A DNA stretch of 64,000 nucleotides from Antilocapra americana (Eukaryota; Chordata; Mammalia; Artiodactyla; Antilocapridae), in NCBI GenBank assembly GCA_007570785.1, contig ML661885.1, positions 34,839,906-34,903,905 on the forward strand. The letters are read 5' to 3'. The translations under genes and the position numbers were made by a program. Below, in pieces: positions 24,180 through 36,300 of this stretch. The notes under the pieces were generated by a model. That model saw nothing but the letters and a program-made list of their open reading frames with translations. It was not told where the DNA came from and searched no databases. Every line of letters starts with the position of its first letter. The stretch's first letter is position 1.

Positions 24180-24315
24180 TCATTCAAAAGCCCAGATTTC
24201 AATGTCTTGGATAAAGAAATCTTCCTTCTTAGAAAGTGTATGATTCCCAAATGTTTTACAAGAATGGCTTCTTCCATGGTAGAGATCTCCGTCAAGCCAT
24301 AGGGCAAATTCTCCC
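24180..24315 (-). CDS. OXR1: OXR1 last coding exon (C-terminus of TLDc)
   Basis: 136 coding nt from the acceptor (TATATATTACAG) to TGA at 24182-24180. It encodes [34 protein letters not shown] and the family C-terminus [10 protein letters not shown]. The last residues of TLDc are the last residues of the protein, as usual in OXR1 and NCOA7. Confidence 0.97.
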
Positions 24316-27300
24316 CTGTAATATATAGAAGAGAATAGTTCTAACAAGAGTCTTTTAATACTTATGCCCCAAGTTATAAAAGAATAATTGTAGAGGCTGT
24401 AAAAATATTAATTTAATGTGACATTTCAATATCCAACAACTCTAAACTCATTCTTTTTTCCAAACTGTTCTCTACACCTTTCCACACTGCACGAGGCAAC
24501 TTTATTTTTTGTTCATATCCTATTATAAAATCACTGAACATACACAGCAAGAAATATAAGGAACCCTCTAAAATTAATTTCACAAAAAATTAGCTTTTGA
24601 GGCAGGCACTACTCTGTTATTCTTTGTCTGGTATTATAAATTTCTCTCTGCTGTTTGATTTTGACATATTTAATATGAGTTTCTCAGAGACATGAAAACT
24701 CCTTATCATCTAAAATAAAAAGTATGGTTAGTACTAAGAGTTCAATCTCCAATTCACAGCTGAGGAAACTTTAGACTTGAGTTGTTCAAGGTCCCACACA
24801 TAATGTGTGCTGAAGCTGAGAATTTGAATCAGGTCTGATTCTAAATCCTATATTTAGTCTATTACATGATTTTGACTTCTTTGGGGCTCCTGTTTGGAAT
24901 TCTGGAATATCAAGTCCTTTCCTCCCATTTCCTGAGACCGTACTCACCTTCTTCAAAGACTGTAAACTTCTTCTAATTTGTTATCAAATGACCCAGTGGT
25001 TAGTTTAGCTTGCTGGAATCATGTTGTATCATCAAAACCAAGTTCCAGCAGACATCTAATGACACTGTGTATGTTACTTTCAAAGACTGAAGGCATGCTT
25101 AACAATTTGAAATTATAAGCCACTTGCTTGTGAGACTTTCCTGGAGAACTAACTGAATCACATGTAAGACCACCATTTGGAGTAGGGCTGATGGATTGCC
25201 CCTCCTCATCAAAAGATTTAACTGGAACATATGAACACCATAAGCTGATTCCAATAACTAAAAATAACATTGTTTTTAGTTACCCAGTTATGGCCTTCAG
25301 AGAAGTCTATAATAACCATGCCTAATTTTTAATCACTCAAATCATGTCTTCCAAATACCTATCTACAGAGAAGTTGTTAAGAGATTTTGTTCGAATTGGG
25401 ATGATGTATATTCAGGCTAATAAGATTTTGTAACCTGAATTAATTATTATTATTATATATATCTTCAAATGTAGGAAATAAATAATACATACATTTGGGA
25501 ATTAGCATGTATTGTGTCTTACTTTGAAGGACACAGAGAAGTAACAGATGAAGGAGGTCACATCTGCCACGGGCTAGTTAAGAAGTCTGGGCTAGGAGGC
25601 AGTAGAGCCATCTATCGCCAAACACCATGCAGACTAAATGAAGCTGGAATACCAGAATAAGAAACCGAAGTTTTCTGCAGTGCTTGCTATGGTAAAAGAA
25701 TCAAATCAAACTGCTGACTACTCATACTGCTAAAAACAAAATAATAAGAAAACAAGCCCTGAAAACTTTGGGGGGGTAGGATCACTAAAATTTTTAACAG
25801 GAAAACAAACTTCTACTGTCTAAAATATCAATCCAAATAGTCTCCAGGGTAGAATAATATGAAAAATTTTAGACCATTTTTAAAAACAATAAATTTAAAG
25901 AATATATCATCATAATTTTTTGAAAATTTGAGAAGCTTGAAGGGATTAGTATATTTCTTTTTCAAATATTAAGGAGTCACTGTACTCTAGAAGATGGATT
26001 TTAATCGAAAGGGAATCAACTGAGCATTCTGAGATGAATAAACAAATATTCTATCAAGGGTTTCATATATTACACTTGAGCATTTTCCTGCAAATACTTT
26101 CTTAGTCATAATGTAAAAATTAGTCATAATATATAATTTAGGATTCTAATGTCAAAACATTTCAAAGACAGCTGATTTAAAAATAACACAAATGATTTAT
26201 TACAGTTTCTTTTAATCACAGTCATATTTTCAAGAGACTTACCCTCCACCACCAAAAGCTAGTGAATCCATGTCTCCTTTGATAAAAAACATATTATCTC
26301 CTGTCCACTTAAAGACCTACAAAAATGAAAGAAAAAAAAGCTTTAAATATGTAGATGAAAATGATTACTACAGTTAGTTCTCCTGAATCCCAAATAGTTA
26401 ATTAAGTCTAGACAGACAGCAAGAAGAATAACAAGAACATAAAAAGTTTGGGTCAAAAGGGTGGTGCATTTGCTTTCAGTGTTTGTAAGACTAAATTTGA
26501 AAGCATGTGTTCAACTGCAACATAATTTAAATACACAAAATCTTACTATTTCTTCATACATACAAATTTTTCTGACTATATAGGTATCAAGAATTCGATG
26601 GTTAATGAGAAATGTTAAAGAAAGTAAATCAGCTAAAAACGGAGTAGATGCTATTTTTAACATCAAATTTAAGTGAAGTAAAAGTTGCTCAGTTGTGTCC
26701 AACTCTTTGTGACTCGATGGATTACACAGTCCATGGAATTCTCCAGGCCAGAATACTGGAACATTCACAGTGTTCTATTCATGATGCCATTTCTTCATAA
26801 ACTGAATGTAACTGGAATAACTGTCCTTACCTCAAATTCTGGACAGAATGTAAAAACAAAGGTCTCTCCAGTACCGTAAAAGCCATCACTCACTTTAAAT
26901 GGCTCAGATGCTAATGCACCAAAAACCTAAGGATTAAAAAAAGGTATGTTCAATGACACAACTATCAATTTGCTTCTGTAAGCATTAGCCCATTATATAT
27001 GTTTAAGTAAAATACAAAAAAAAAAAAAAAGAAATATACCATAGCTTTGTCTATCTGTACTTAAAACAGAGAAGCATGATCAGTTGTTAAACAACTCATA
27101 TTATTGGCAGGTATAAACATATCAGTTTCTCAGTGGGAAAATCCTAGATTTTTTTTCCTGGTTTTGAAATCTAGAAAGATGTTCATTATAACAATTAAAA
27201 AAGACAATCTAAAAAAGTGGTAGACACATTTTAGGATGACAATGTATGTATAATAAAGACAACAGCTGTTGTGGTACTGTAGAACTTAAGAAAGCAAAAA

Positions 27301-30300
27301 CCCTCCAGCAAAGGTAAACATTCTACTACTAAAAAGGTATGCTAGTTTATTCTTTATTACACAGTAAATTCCATGAAGACAGAATTTGGGTTTGATGTTC
27401 AGTATTATAATGCCTTGGCTTTACACAGTACAAGACTCACAATGAATAAGAGGCCTGGACAAGTTATTTCAATCTCTAGGTCTAAGGTTTCAGATCATGA
27501 AATGGGAATGTAGAGTTTGACTGATGATCTCTATAGTCATTATATCCTCTCATATTCTATTTTCATACTCTTAATTTTTAAATAGATTTTCTTATTGTAA
27601 GGTATGTGTATGTGTGTAAATATATATATATATATATGTATGTATAAAATTTAATTATACAGTTCGATATGGAATTAGCACAAAGTTCCATTTAACCTTC
27701 ACTCATATTAAGAAACAGGACATTACCAGTACTCCAGAAACTCTCTTTGTGCCTCCTCTGTGTGACCACTTCCACGTTCCCAAAAGAAGCTACCAGGTCT
27801 GACGACACCAAAGATTTGTTCTGTCCGTTTATGAAACTACTGTTTCAGGGATAACCAATGTTTTTCTTGTTTATCTGTGACCTTGTCCTTGGTCTCATCT
27901 TCACATAATTATCTTCAACTTTCAAAACTTTCTTTAAGACTGTCAATTTTCACCATTTCCCTGGACCTCACTCTTATCTCCTCCAGACAGAAATGAACAA
28001 TATGAACACCCCCTTTACTTTTTATAGGTTCTCACTATACCAGACATATTTTGCTTGTTTTGCTTGGCATTAGAGATACTCTCATACTTTAATATTTTTT
28101 TCTACCAGACTGTAATTCTTTGAAGGCAGGAACTCTTCAATTATTCATGCTCATATCTATCCCTCTGCATCACTCAGCATCGCCTTGCATATCAAGAGCA
28201 CTCAATAATTACCAAATAAGCTTAGTAAAATATACTAATGAAACTAATTTTTATCAAAAGAATATGCTAAAATTCTTGTTACTTCCATCTCTTAAAAGGT
28301 AAGGTGCCTATGTTGTTATTTTTCATACCTGCCCATCACTGTCTTTAATCACCATCAGCACTGGAGTGTCTAAACCTGTCATTGTTCGATAAAGGGTCTT
28401 CAAGCTTGTGCCATGCTTCCCAGTACCATAAACAAGAGTCCACGGATAGCCAATTGTTCTTGGTGGAAGATGCTTGGTAAGCTTTGAAAATAAATTGTTA
28501 ACACATACTTGATAGCTTCTTATTGTCAATCTGCAGAATACTAATGCCAGTTGGAATTAAATGATACTTTATAAGATGTAGGCTATAAAAGTAACAGTAG
28601 AAATTATTTATCATTATGAAAGACAGAGATGCATGAAGAATACCTGTACATTTCTTGGTATGAAATACTAATTGTTCATTACAGAAACAAAGACTCATAA
28701 CAAACAATATACACGTTAGAGGCCAGAAACATGGATTCCTTGTTTGCATCCTCTGTATCAAATTAACAAAAATATCGGATGAACTGTTACCTTGACTATT
28801 AACACCTCTCAAATCTAGAGTAAGACTCTTCAGAATTAGAAACCAAGCTTCAATATGTTACAGCTGTATGGCTTTGAACATTTATTCAACCTCTCTAAGC
28901 CCAAGTTTCTTCATTTATAAAATGTGACAATAAGAGCATCCAACTCCTACAGGGGCTGCAACAACTACATTAGATAACCTATATAAAGCAGGTAACTGGC
29001 ACACAATAAGAAATTAAATACTGGCTATTAAACTGTCTCACCTAAATTACTATTGCCATTTATTTTAATGTCTGGTTACCCAGATCTCCTTATATCTTCC
29101 ATTACATTAATTGCTATAATTTGTTTACTTTTTCTTCATTGAAGAGTAAGAATAGGAGCAACAGCCCTGCTTCTTCAGCTTTTAAATCAACTAAAAAGAA
29201 GCTATTTTACTCTCATGGGCACATACTCAGAAATGTACAAAAGTGGGTATATCATACCTTTTCAATTTGATCTGGTAGTAAGAGATCACTGGGATCACTT
29301 AGGTTTGGTCGAAAAGATTCAGATTCCAGGTCTGCTTTCACTGGAGTAATCTGCTTTGAATTTATATCTTCTCTTGTAGTAATCTAAAGAAGCAAATAGA
29401 AGCAATATATTAATGTAAAACCCCAACAGACCTTTAAAATTTTTAGCCTTTGGAGAGATATCAAATCCTACACCTTGAAAAAGGTGGCTAAAGCTTTAAT
29501 TTAGGACTGTAGAAGGCAAAAGATGCTCCATGTAATAACAAAGGCATATCTAATGTAGAAAGAGATTTCTGCTCAAGTAGACATTTTCCTCATCCACTAC
29601 ATGAATAAGGACAGGTATTGAAAGATAAACCCTGTATTTCTGTGTAAAAGGGTAAATTGCATGCAAACTATACTTCTGTTTAAGGGCAAAAGTGAGCAAG
29701 CTAGCCTGCTTTTTTCTCTGTCCTATTTAAAGAGATTATTTTTTTCATGGCAAACAAAATTTGCCAAAAATAATTAAGAAAATTTCTTGGGTACCAACAT
29801 TTTAATTTAAAAAATAGTACAATAAAAAGTATGATGCTTCACTGGTGTGCATGTATATGTGAATTTATATGCTTTGAAAAGGTTACTGTTATTTTTTAAA
29901 ATGCCTTTAAAATTTTTACTTTCTCAACAAAAATTTTTTTAATCTAACTGAACCAAACAATACATCTAAAAGTAACTTGCTCACAAACCTATTTTTTAAA
30001 TTAGAACAATTTGATGCACTGAAAGGAACGTATATGTTTGATGAAAATGATCTCACTGATATTCTTAAGATGATAAAAAATGTTCATTAAATCAAAATAA
30101 ATTCTTTTAGAATGTATTATGTTGGCATTTTTCATGTTAATCTATAAAATGCAATATTAGTAAGTAAAATATATGAAAACATAAGTATTACTGATGAAAC
30201 TTTTAAATCAGAAAACAGAATTCTATTGGAGCAGATAACTAAAATGCAGCAATTTTCGGCGACTGTGATTCCACACAGGAATGAAATCTTGCTAAATTAT

Positions 30301-33300
30301 TTTGTTCCTTTAACAGATTTCTTACCAAACCTTAACAACATACATTTTCAACCAATACATGTTCTAGAACTGTATTGTTTTTTGATGAGAACTATATTAA
30401 TTCTTTCACATCATGTTTTACCCTTATTTTGATGATGTGAAAGGTTAAAAAAAAAAAAAAATCCGAGGCAGCATGAGAAGCATTTAAAGAAAAAAATTTA
30501 TGAAAGTGTATCTCATTAAGAGGAGGAAAACACACAATAATACACAAAACTAAAAAATGAGTTCAAAATATATAGTTATTTCTGAAAAACCAAAACGATT
30601 ATTTCACGTTTTTTAAATAATTTATCTAGTTTTAGTGCCTAATCAATACTGCTCCAAAATAATTGTAATACCAACCAGGAAAACCTCAAGGACAAAAACA
30701 ATTCATCTCATCAAGATATCTGATATAAGGTTGATACAACTGAAATAGCCTTAAAGAGAATCCTGCCATCCATTACATTTTTAAACATTTCCCCGTAGTA
30801 CCACATCTTTCAGATTCCGTTTAGCAAAGATTCAATCTCAAACTCAAGACATTCTTCCAATGTTAAATGAAATCTCCTCATCTATCTAAGAAACACAATA
30901 CTGAGAACAGTTCTAAAATAACAGAAAATTCCTCTGAATACTTTTAATAAATGAAAAGATGCCAGAAAAGATAGCCCTACAGCTCTTCAAGGCAATACTG
31001 TACTCTTATTAATACAAAAAAGGAATTTTCTGATGGGGCATTTTAGTGTTGCAGTCAAAACAAATCCTTTAAAAAAGAGATTTGCTCTGATGAAAGACAC
31101 TAAAAATAGGAAGTATTCAATCTCTGAAGGGGTTTAAACTACTGAAGGGGGCACCTGGAGACGTCTGCAGAGTGTGCGCAGTTCTTCAGTATTTAGAGCA
31201 TCGATCCTGCGGTGATACTCAGCCACTGACACTACCTGAATATGGAGACAGGAAGACAATAATTCCACTGACAGTTGAGAAAAACAGCCCAAATAAAATA
31301 AAACAAAAACTGGAGAAGTTTAAATGGGAAAGAGAATTGTAATTAGGATTTCTTTCCCCACTCCATGCTGAAAATCTAAGAGATTTATATGTTAATCTAC
31401 AGTGAAATATACATAAATATATTTAACTTATTAACTACCACATCCGACTAACTACTAGTAGTACACAATGTAAAAGGTTTATTTTATGGATTGTTTCACA
31501 GACAAAATTTGACTGAATAAATAGAATCACAGTCCTTTATAAAAAAAATGCTATAAGAAATATACGTTTGCTAACATCAAAGATAGCATCTAAAATCTAA
31601 CTGTGTTGCAGTTTACAAAGAAAATGGTAGTTTCAACTCTCCCAATCAGTTTAACTCAAACATTACATCCTAAGGGCAATGCTGGAAAAATTTCCTCTAG
31701 GCAAAGGTAGCATATACCCAAGCTATACCGTCTGTATCATAACAAGGAAGTGGAAAAGCAAGAAAAAGATATGAAGCACATTTTAAATTCTAAGACAATA
31801 AGAAAAATAAGCTCTGGAAACAGAAAATTAGATTTTTTAAAGCGTATCTAATTGTATTCTCTGGCATGTCTACTTCAGTCTTTCTAAATGACCCTGAACT
31901 GAAAGGTTTTGCCTCTCCTCTACAGTACTGCTTTAGAGTGGGTACTGCAGCAGTCGTCTGTGACTAAGACCTAATGACTTTCCTACACTCTAAACTGGAC
32001 TTCCCTAAGGGAAATTCTGTGTCTTCTGTAGTTGCCTAGACCAGTCTGTTGCACACTGCTGAATCTGAAAGCCACGTATGACAGATAAACATTATTATAA
32101 AAAGTCCACGAAAACAGACACATTTCCTCAGACTGACACAACAGCCACAACTTTTTCAGATCATGACATGATTCCTCAAACAGTAACCATAATACAGTGA
32201 ACTCTGGTCTTGCTATAATATGTGCTGAATACTCCTGAGCTATGACAAATTCCTCTTGTGATCAGTTACGTGCAGAGGTTCTGGCCACAAAATGCAGTTA
32301 AACCAATTGACCCACAAGAGTTTAGACTTCTAAACTAGGTTTTTAAAAAGATTCTTCTTTCAGCCAGCTAAAATGAATCAGTCACCTCTATAAAGAGCTA
32401 GGTAAACTTGGTGAAAGCAATTAGACACATGAGAATAAAAAAACAGAAAAGAAACTGAACAGATTTTCTCATTCTGGCCATTATTAGATTGACATTCACA
32501 AAGCAAAGAACACATGCAATATGATAGCTGACTCTACTTACAGAGAAAACCTAAGTGAGTATGATCTCAGCCTCTGGGGAATTGGATGGAACTAGGTTTT
32601 CCTCCTCCTATATCTACTTTTCTCAATGGGAATAAGATAAAGGAAATAATAAGAGTATATAAAAGAATGAAAACAGTAAGAGTACATACAAAACAGGGTT
32701 TCTGTGTAAATAAAAAAGAAGAAATGAAATGCACATAAAGGACTGAATATAGTGCCCACCACAGAGTAAACAGGGATTAACACTACTTTTACTTGATGAT
32801 TTTCCATCAGTTACCTAAGGGCTAGTGGATACTGCTGAAGAAACTCCATATTTATGTTTGGTTTTTATTTTCGATATTAAAACATTTCAGTTTTCAGAGC
32901 TCAACTATTTTATATATGGATCTTCCTGACCCAGGAGTTGAACCGAGGTATCCTGCATTCCAAGTGGTTTCTTCACCAACTGACTTATGGGGGAAGCCCA
33001 GTTTTCCTACTCTGAAATTTAAATTTAAAAATATTAAAGATTGTTCAATTAAGAACAACAGCATTTTCAATAAATATGAAAGAAAAATTAGGTACTAAAA
33101 GTAAAAAACTAAAAATCACAGTTTCCTTTTCTAAGGCACAAAAAGAACTTTCTACAAAATATTTAAAGATCAGTTATATTTTTCTTCTGTTTTCCTATGG
33201 CATTCAGTCTACAAGAGTTTTCTCTACAAGAATTTTCAAGTTATATGACTTAACTATTCCTCTCCATTCTTTTCATTCTTCCACTCAACACTTCTCTTAC

Positions 33301-36300
33301 ACTTAAAGCTCTTCTTTTACCATAGAAAACACACTATCTGGAGGAAAGTAAAGTTGAATTTGCTCACAAAGGGATCAGTTATAATCTATGTACCAACATC
33401 TCCTAGAAAAGGAACTGACAGTGAGGGAACCATACATTGCCATTATAATAAGCTTATTATATCTGGTAATGTCATAGTTTCTTTAATGTCAGAAATACAC
33501 TTTTCTAATCTTTTTTTAAACTATATTCCTTTCTGGGACTTACAAATTTACCACCTCCTTACCCTTAAATATTTACTCATGTTGTGATGAATGGAGATAT
33601 ACAACACTGTCAAAAGTGCAGGTAAACTAATAAAGAAGAAAGATATGAAATCAAATGACTATGATCTCAGATGGCCTTGGCTTGAAGCAGGATTTTGGTT
33701 CCCTGGCCAGAGACTGAAGTCAGGTTGTGGCAGTGATAAGGCAGAATCCTAGCCACTGAACCACCAGGCACAGTGGCGAGCAACAAGGCCCTTGACTCAT
33801 CGGCTCTATACAAATGAATCCCCACAGACAGACAAAATGTAGTGAAATAAGTACAGTGTTTATTAGGAGGAAAAAGGGTATACTATAAATAGACTCACAT
33901 CAGTGAACTCGGAGAGCACATCTCGTGTTCATGGTAGTTTAAACAGTCATAAGGGGCATTCTCTTCTGGGTTTCCTTTAGCCAATCACCTTGCTTTGCCC
34001 GGTTCTGAAACTGTATCTGGCTTATCCCAGGGACCTTTCATGTGTTCACACATCTCTTAAACAAGATGGATTCTCACAAAGAGGCCTATGGGTAGACTGA
34101 CATCACCTACTATGGGGAGACGCCCTCCCCCCTCCCTTTTGACCTTCGAGGAGCCTTTCTACGCACGTGTAGTCAGGAAGGTCTCTGACTTTGAGAATGA
34201 GAAATATATGGTTTATTAGCTTTATTCTGGGTGAGGCTCAGATTCTCCTTCTTTTTGCTATTGTCTTCATCTTGGAGTATCTGCCCATAAAGAACAAACT
34301 CCAGCTGCTCAGCCTTAGGCCCATCTATCTTATCCAACAACTAGAGAAATATACTTCCCCCTATTAAAATGAATAGAGAGATACAGATTCCTAGTATAGG
34401 TGGATCCGAAATTATTCTCAAATTAACTTTTAATCCCTTAGTAAATCATAATCCATGTACAGAAAGTATTATTTTATCTAAAAGATTAAACCTAAGTAGA
34501 AACTGGACAGATTGCTACAAAATGTCCTGTATCTACTCCCAAGTATTAAAGTACACAGTTGAGGAAATTAAGACCTTCTAACTAAAAGTGTATTAGCTGT
34601 CTGCCTAGGAAGTAATTTCTTAGGGTGCAAAGTAGTTTGGATATACTGCTAAATCCCATATGTAGGAACTACCCTCTACAGAATTAAGTGCTACTCTCCA
34701 GTCTTTACAGTTTTTGACAAAGGACTCTCACAAAATGTTTGCCTAAGCATTTACTTTCAACAAATTACAAACGTGAAAGCAGAATGAAAATCCACCCATC
34801 TCTATTACAATGAGACAAACAACTAAGAACAGAAGCTGAAAAAAGAGGAAATGTGTAGCTGCTTTAAATGTCATGAATAAGAACATTTTAGTAACGGAAG
34901 ATGACGTAGAAAGAAAAAAGTTACTTAACAATGCCATTTATATTTACTTTGATATCCAAAAATATTTTTAAAAAGGAGGGAATTAAAGTTGAGCTGAACA
35001 AAAAAGGGCATACAACAGCATCCTGAAACTACCTAAAACTCTGTTTTACATTTCATAATATATGACAAAGTCTTTATTACAAAATAAGACCTGGATTATG
35101 TTAAAACTTTGCTCCTTTTTGCCATAAATTACAACTACTGTTTTTAATAGTTGTAATTTAAATCTTTAGTCAGGCTAACTAATAAAATAAAAAAAAGAGA
35201 ACATACAAATAAATTATATCATAAATGAATGGAGGCCATCACTATTGATAATAATGGAATATTATAAACAACTCTAAACTTTCAAATTTGAATACCTAGA
35301 TGAAATGGACCAATTCATTGAAAGACACAAACCACTAAATTCATACAAGAAGAAACAGATCCTCTGGAGTAGCTCTATATCTATTAAATAAATTAATTAA
35401 CAATTAATAGTTTTGCAAAACATAAAGTACCAGACCTAGCTCTATCCAATTAAAATGAATTAGCTACCAGTAAACATTAAGGTAACACTACCAAAAGCTA
35501 TGCAAACTTGTTGTAAGCTATGACAGACAAGATAATAGAAAAAAGGAAAAACTGAACAGATTTTCATTCTGACCAATATAATGATACTTACTTCTGCAAA
35601 GGAAAAATGCATACCCTATTGTAGCTGATTGTGTACTTACAAAGAAACCCGAAGTTGTATGATCTCTAGCTCAAACCTTTCAGGAATAAATAACAGCAAA
35701 TCTCTACAATCTCTTGCAAAAAATAAAAGAGAAAATACTTCCCAACTCATTTTATGAGGGCAGCATTATCCTAATAAAAAATAAAGACATACTAAGAAAG
35801 ACAAACTACAGATCACTATCTCTCATGAACACACATGCAAAAACCCCTCAACAAATGAATCTAATAACATATTAAAAAAGATTTATATACAGTGACTGAG
35901 TGGGATTTAATTCCAGGTATGTAGGGATAGGGGTTTCCCAGGTGGTACCAGTGGTAAAGTATCTGCCTACCAATGCAGAAGACCTAAGAGTCGTGGGTTC
36001 AATCCCTGGGTCGGGAACATCTCATAGAGGAGGACATGGCAACCCACTCCAGTATTCTTGCCTGGAGAATCCCATGGACAGAGGAGCCTGGTGGGCTATG
36101 GTCCAGAGGGTTGCAAAGAGTCAGACACAACTGAAGTGACCCAGCACAGCACACATGCAAGGGATGTGCAAGATATTTCAATATATGAAAATCAACTGAT
36201 ATATTCCATTACACATAAATAGATGCAGAAAAAGCATTAGTCAAAATTTCACAGTCATTCATTATAAAAACTCTCAGCAACCTAGAAATAGAGAGTAACT

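Larger units (their letters stand above)
26927..28328 (-). other. OXR1: OXR1 intron with L2 and MIR remnants
   Basis: It contains L2-like sequence (about 27350-27435 and 28080-28230), a MIR remnant (27440-27560), an old L1-like 3' segment (27715-27800, ACATTACCAGTACTCCAGAA) and an AT/GT repeat at 27605-27650. Confidence 0.5.

Noticed and set aside
25019..25270. 83-codon minus-strand ORF in the last OXR1 intron, considered as an alternative terminal exon
   Set aside because: No acceptor with matching phase was evident at its start, no TLDc or other motif, and the annotated downstream exon at 24315-24180 completes the domain.
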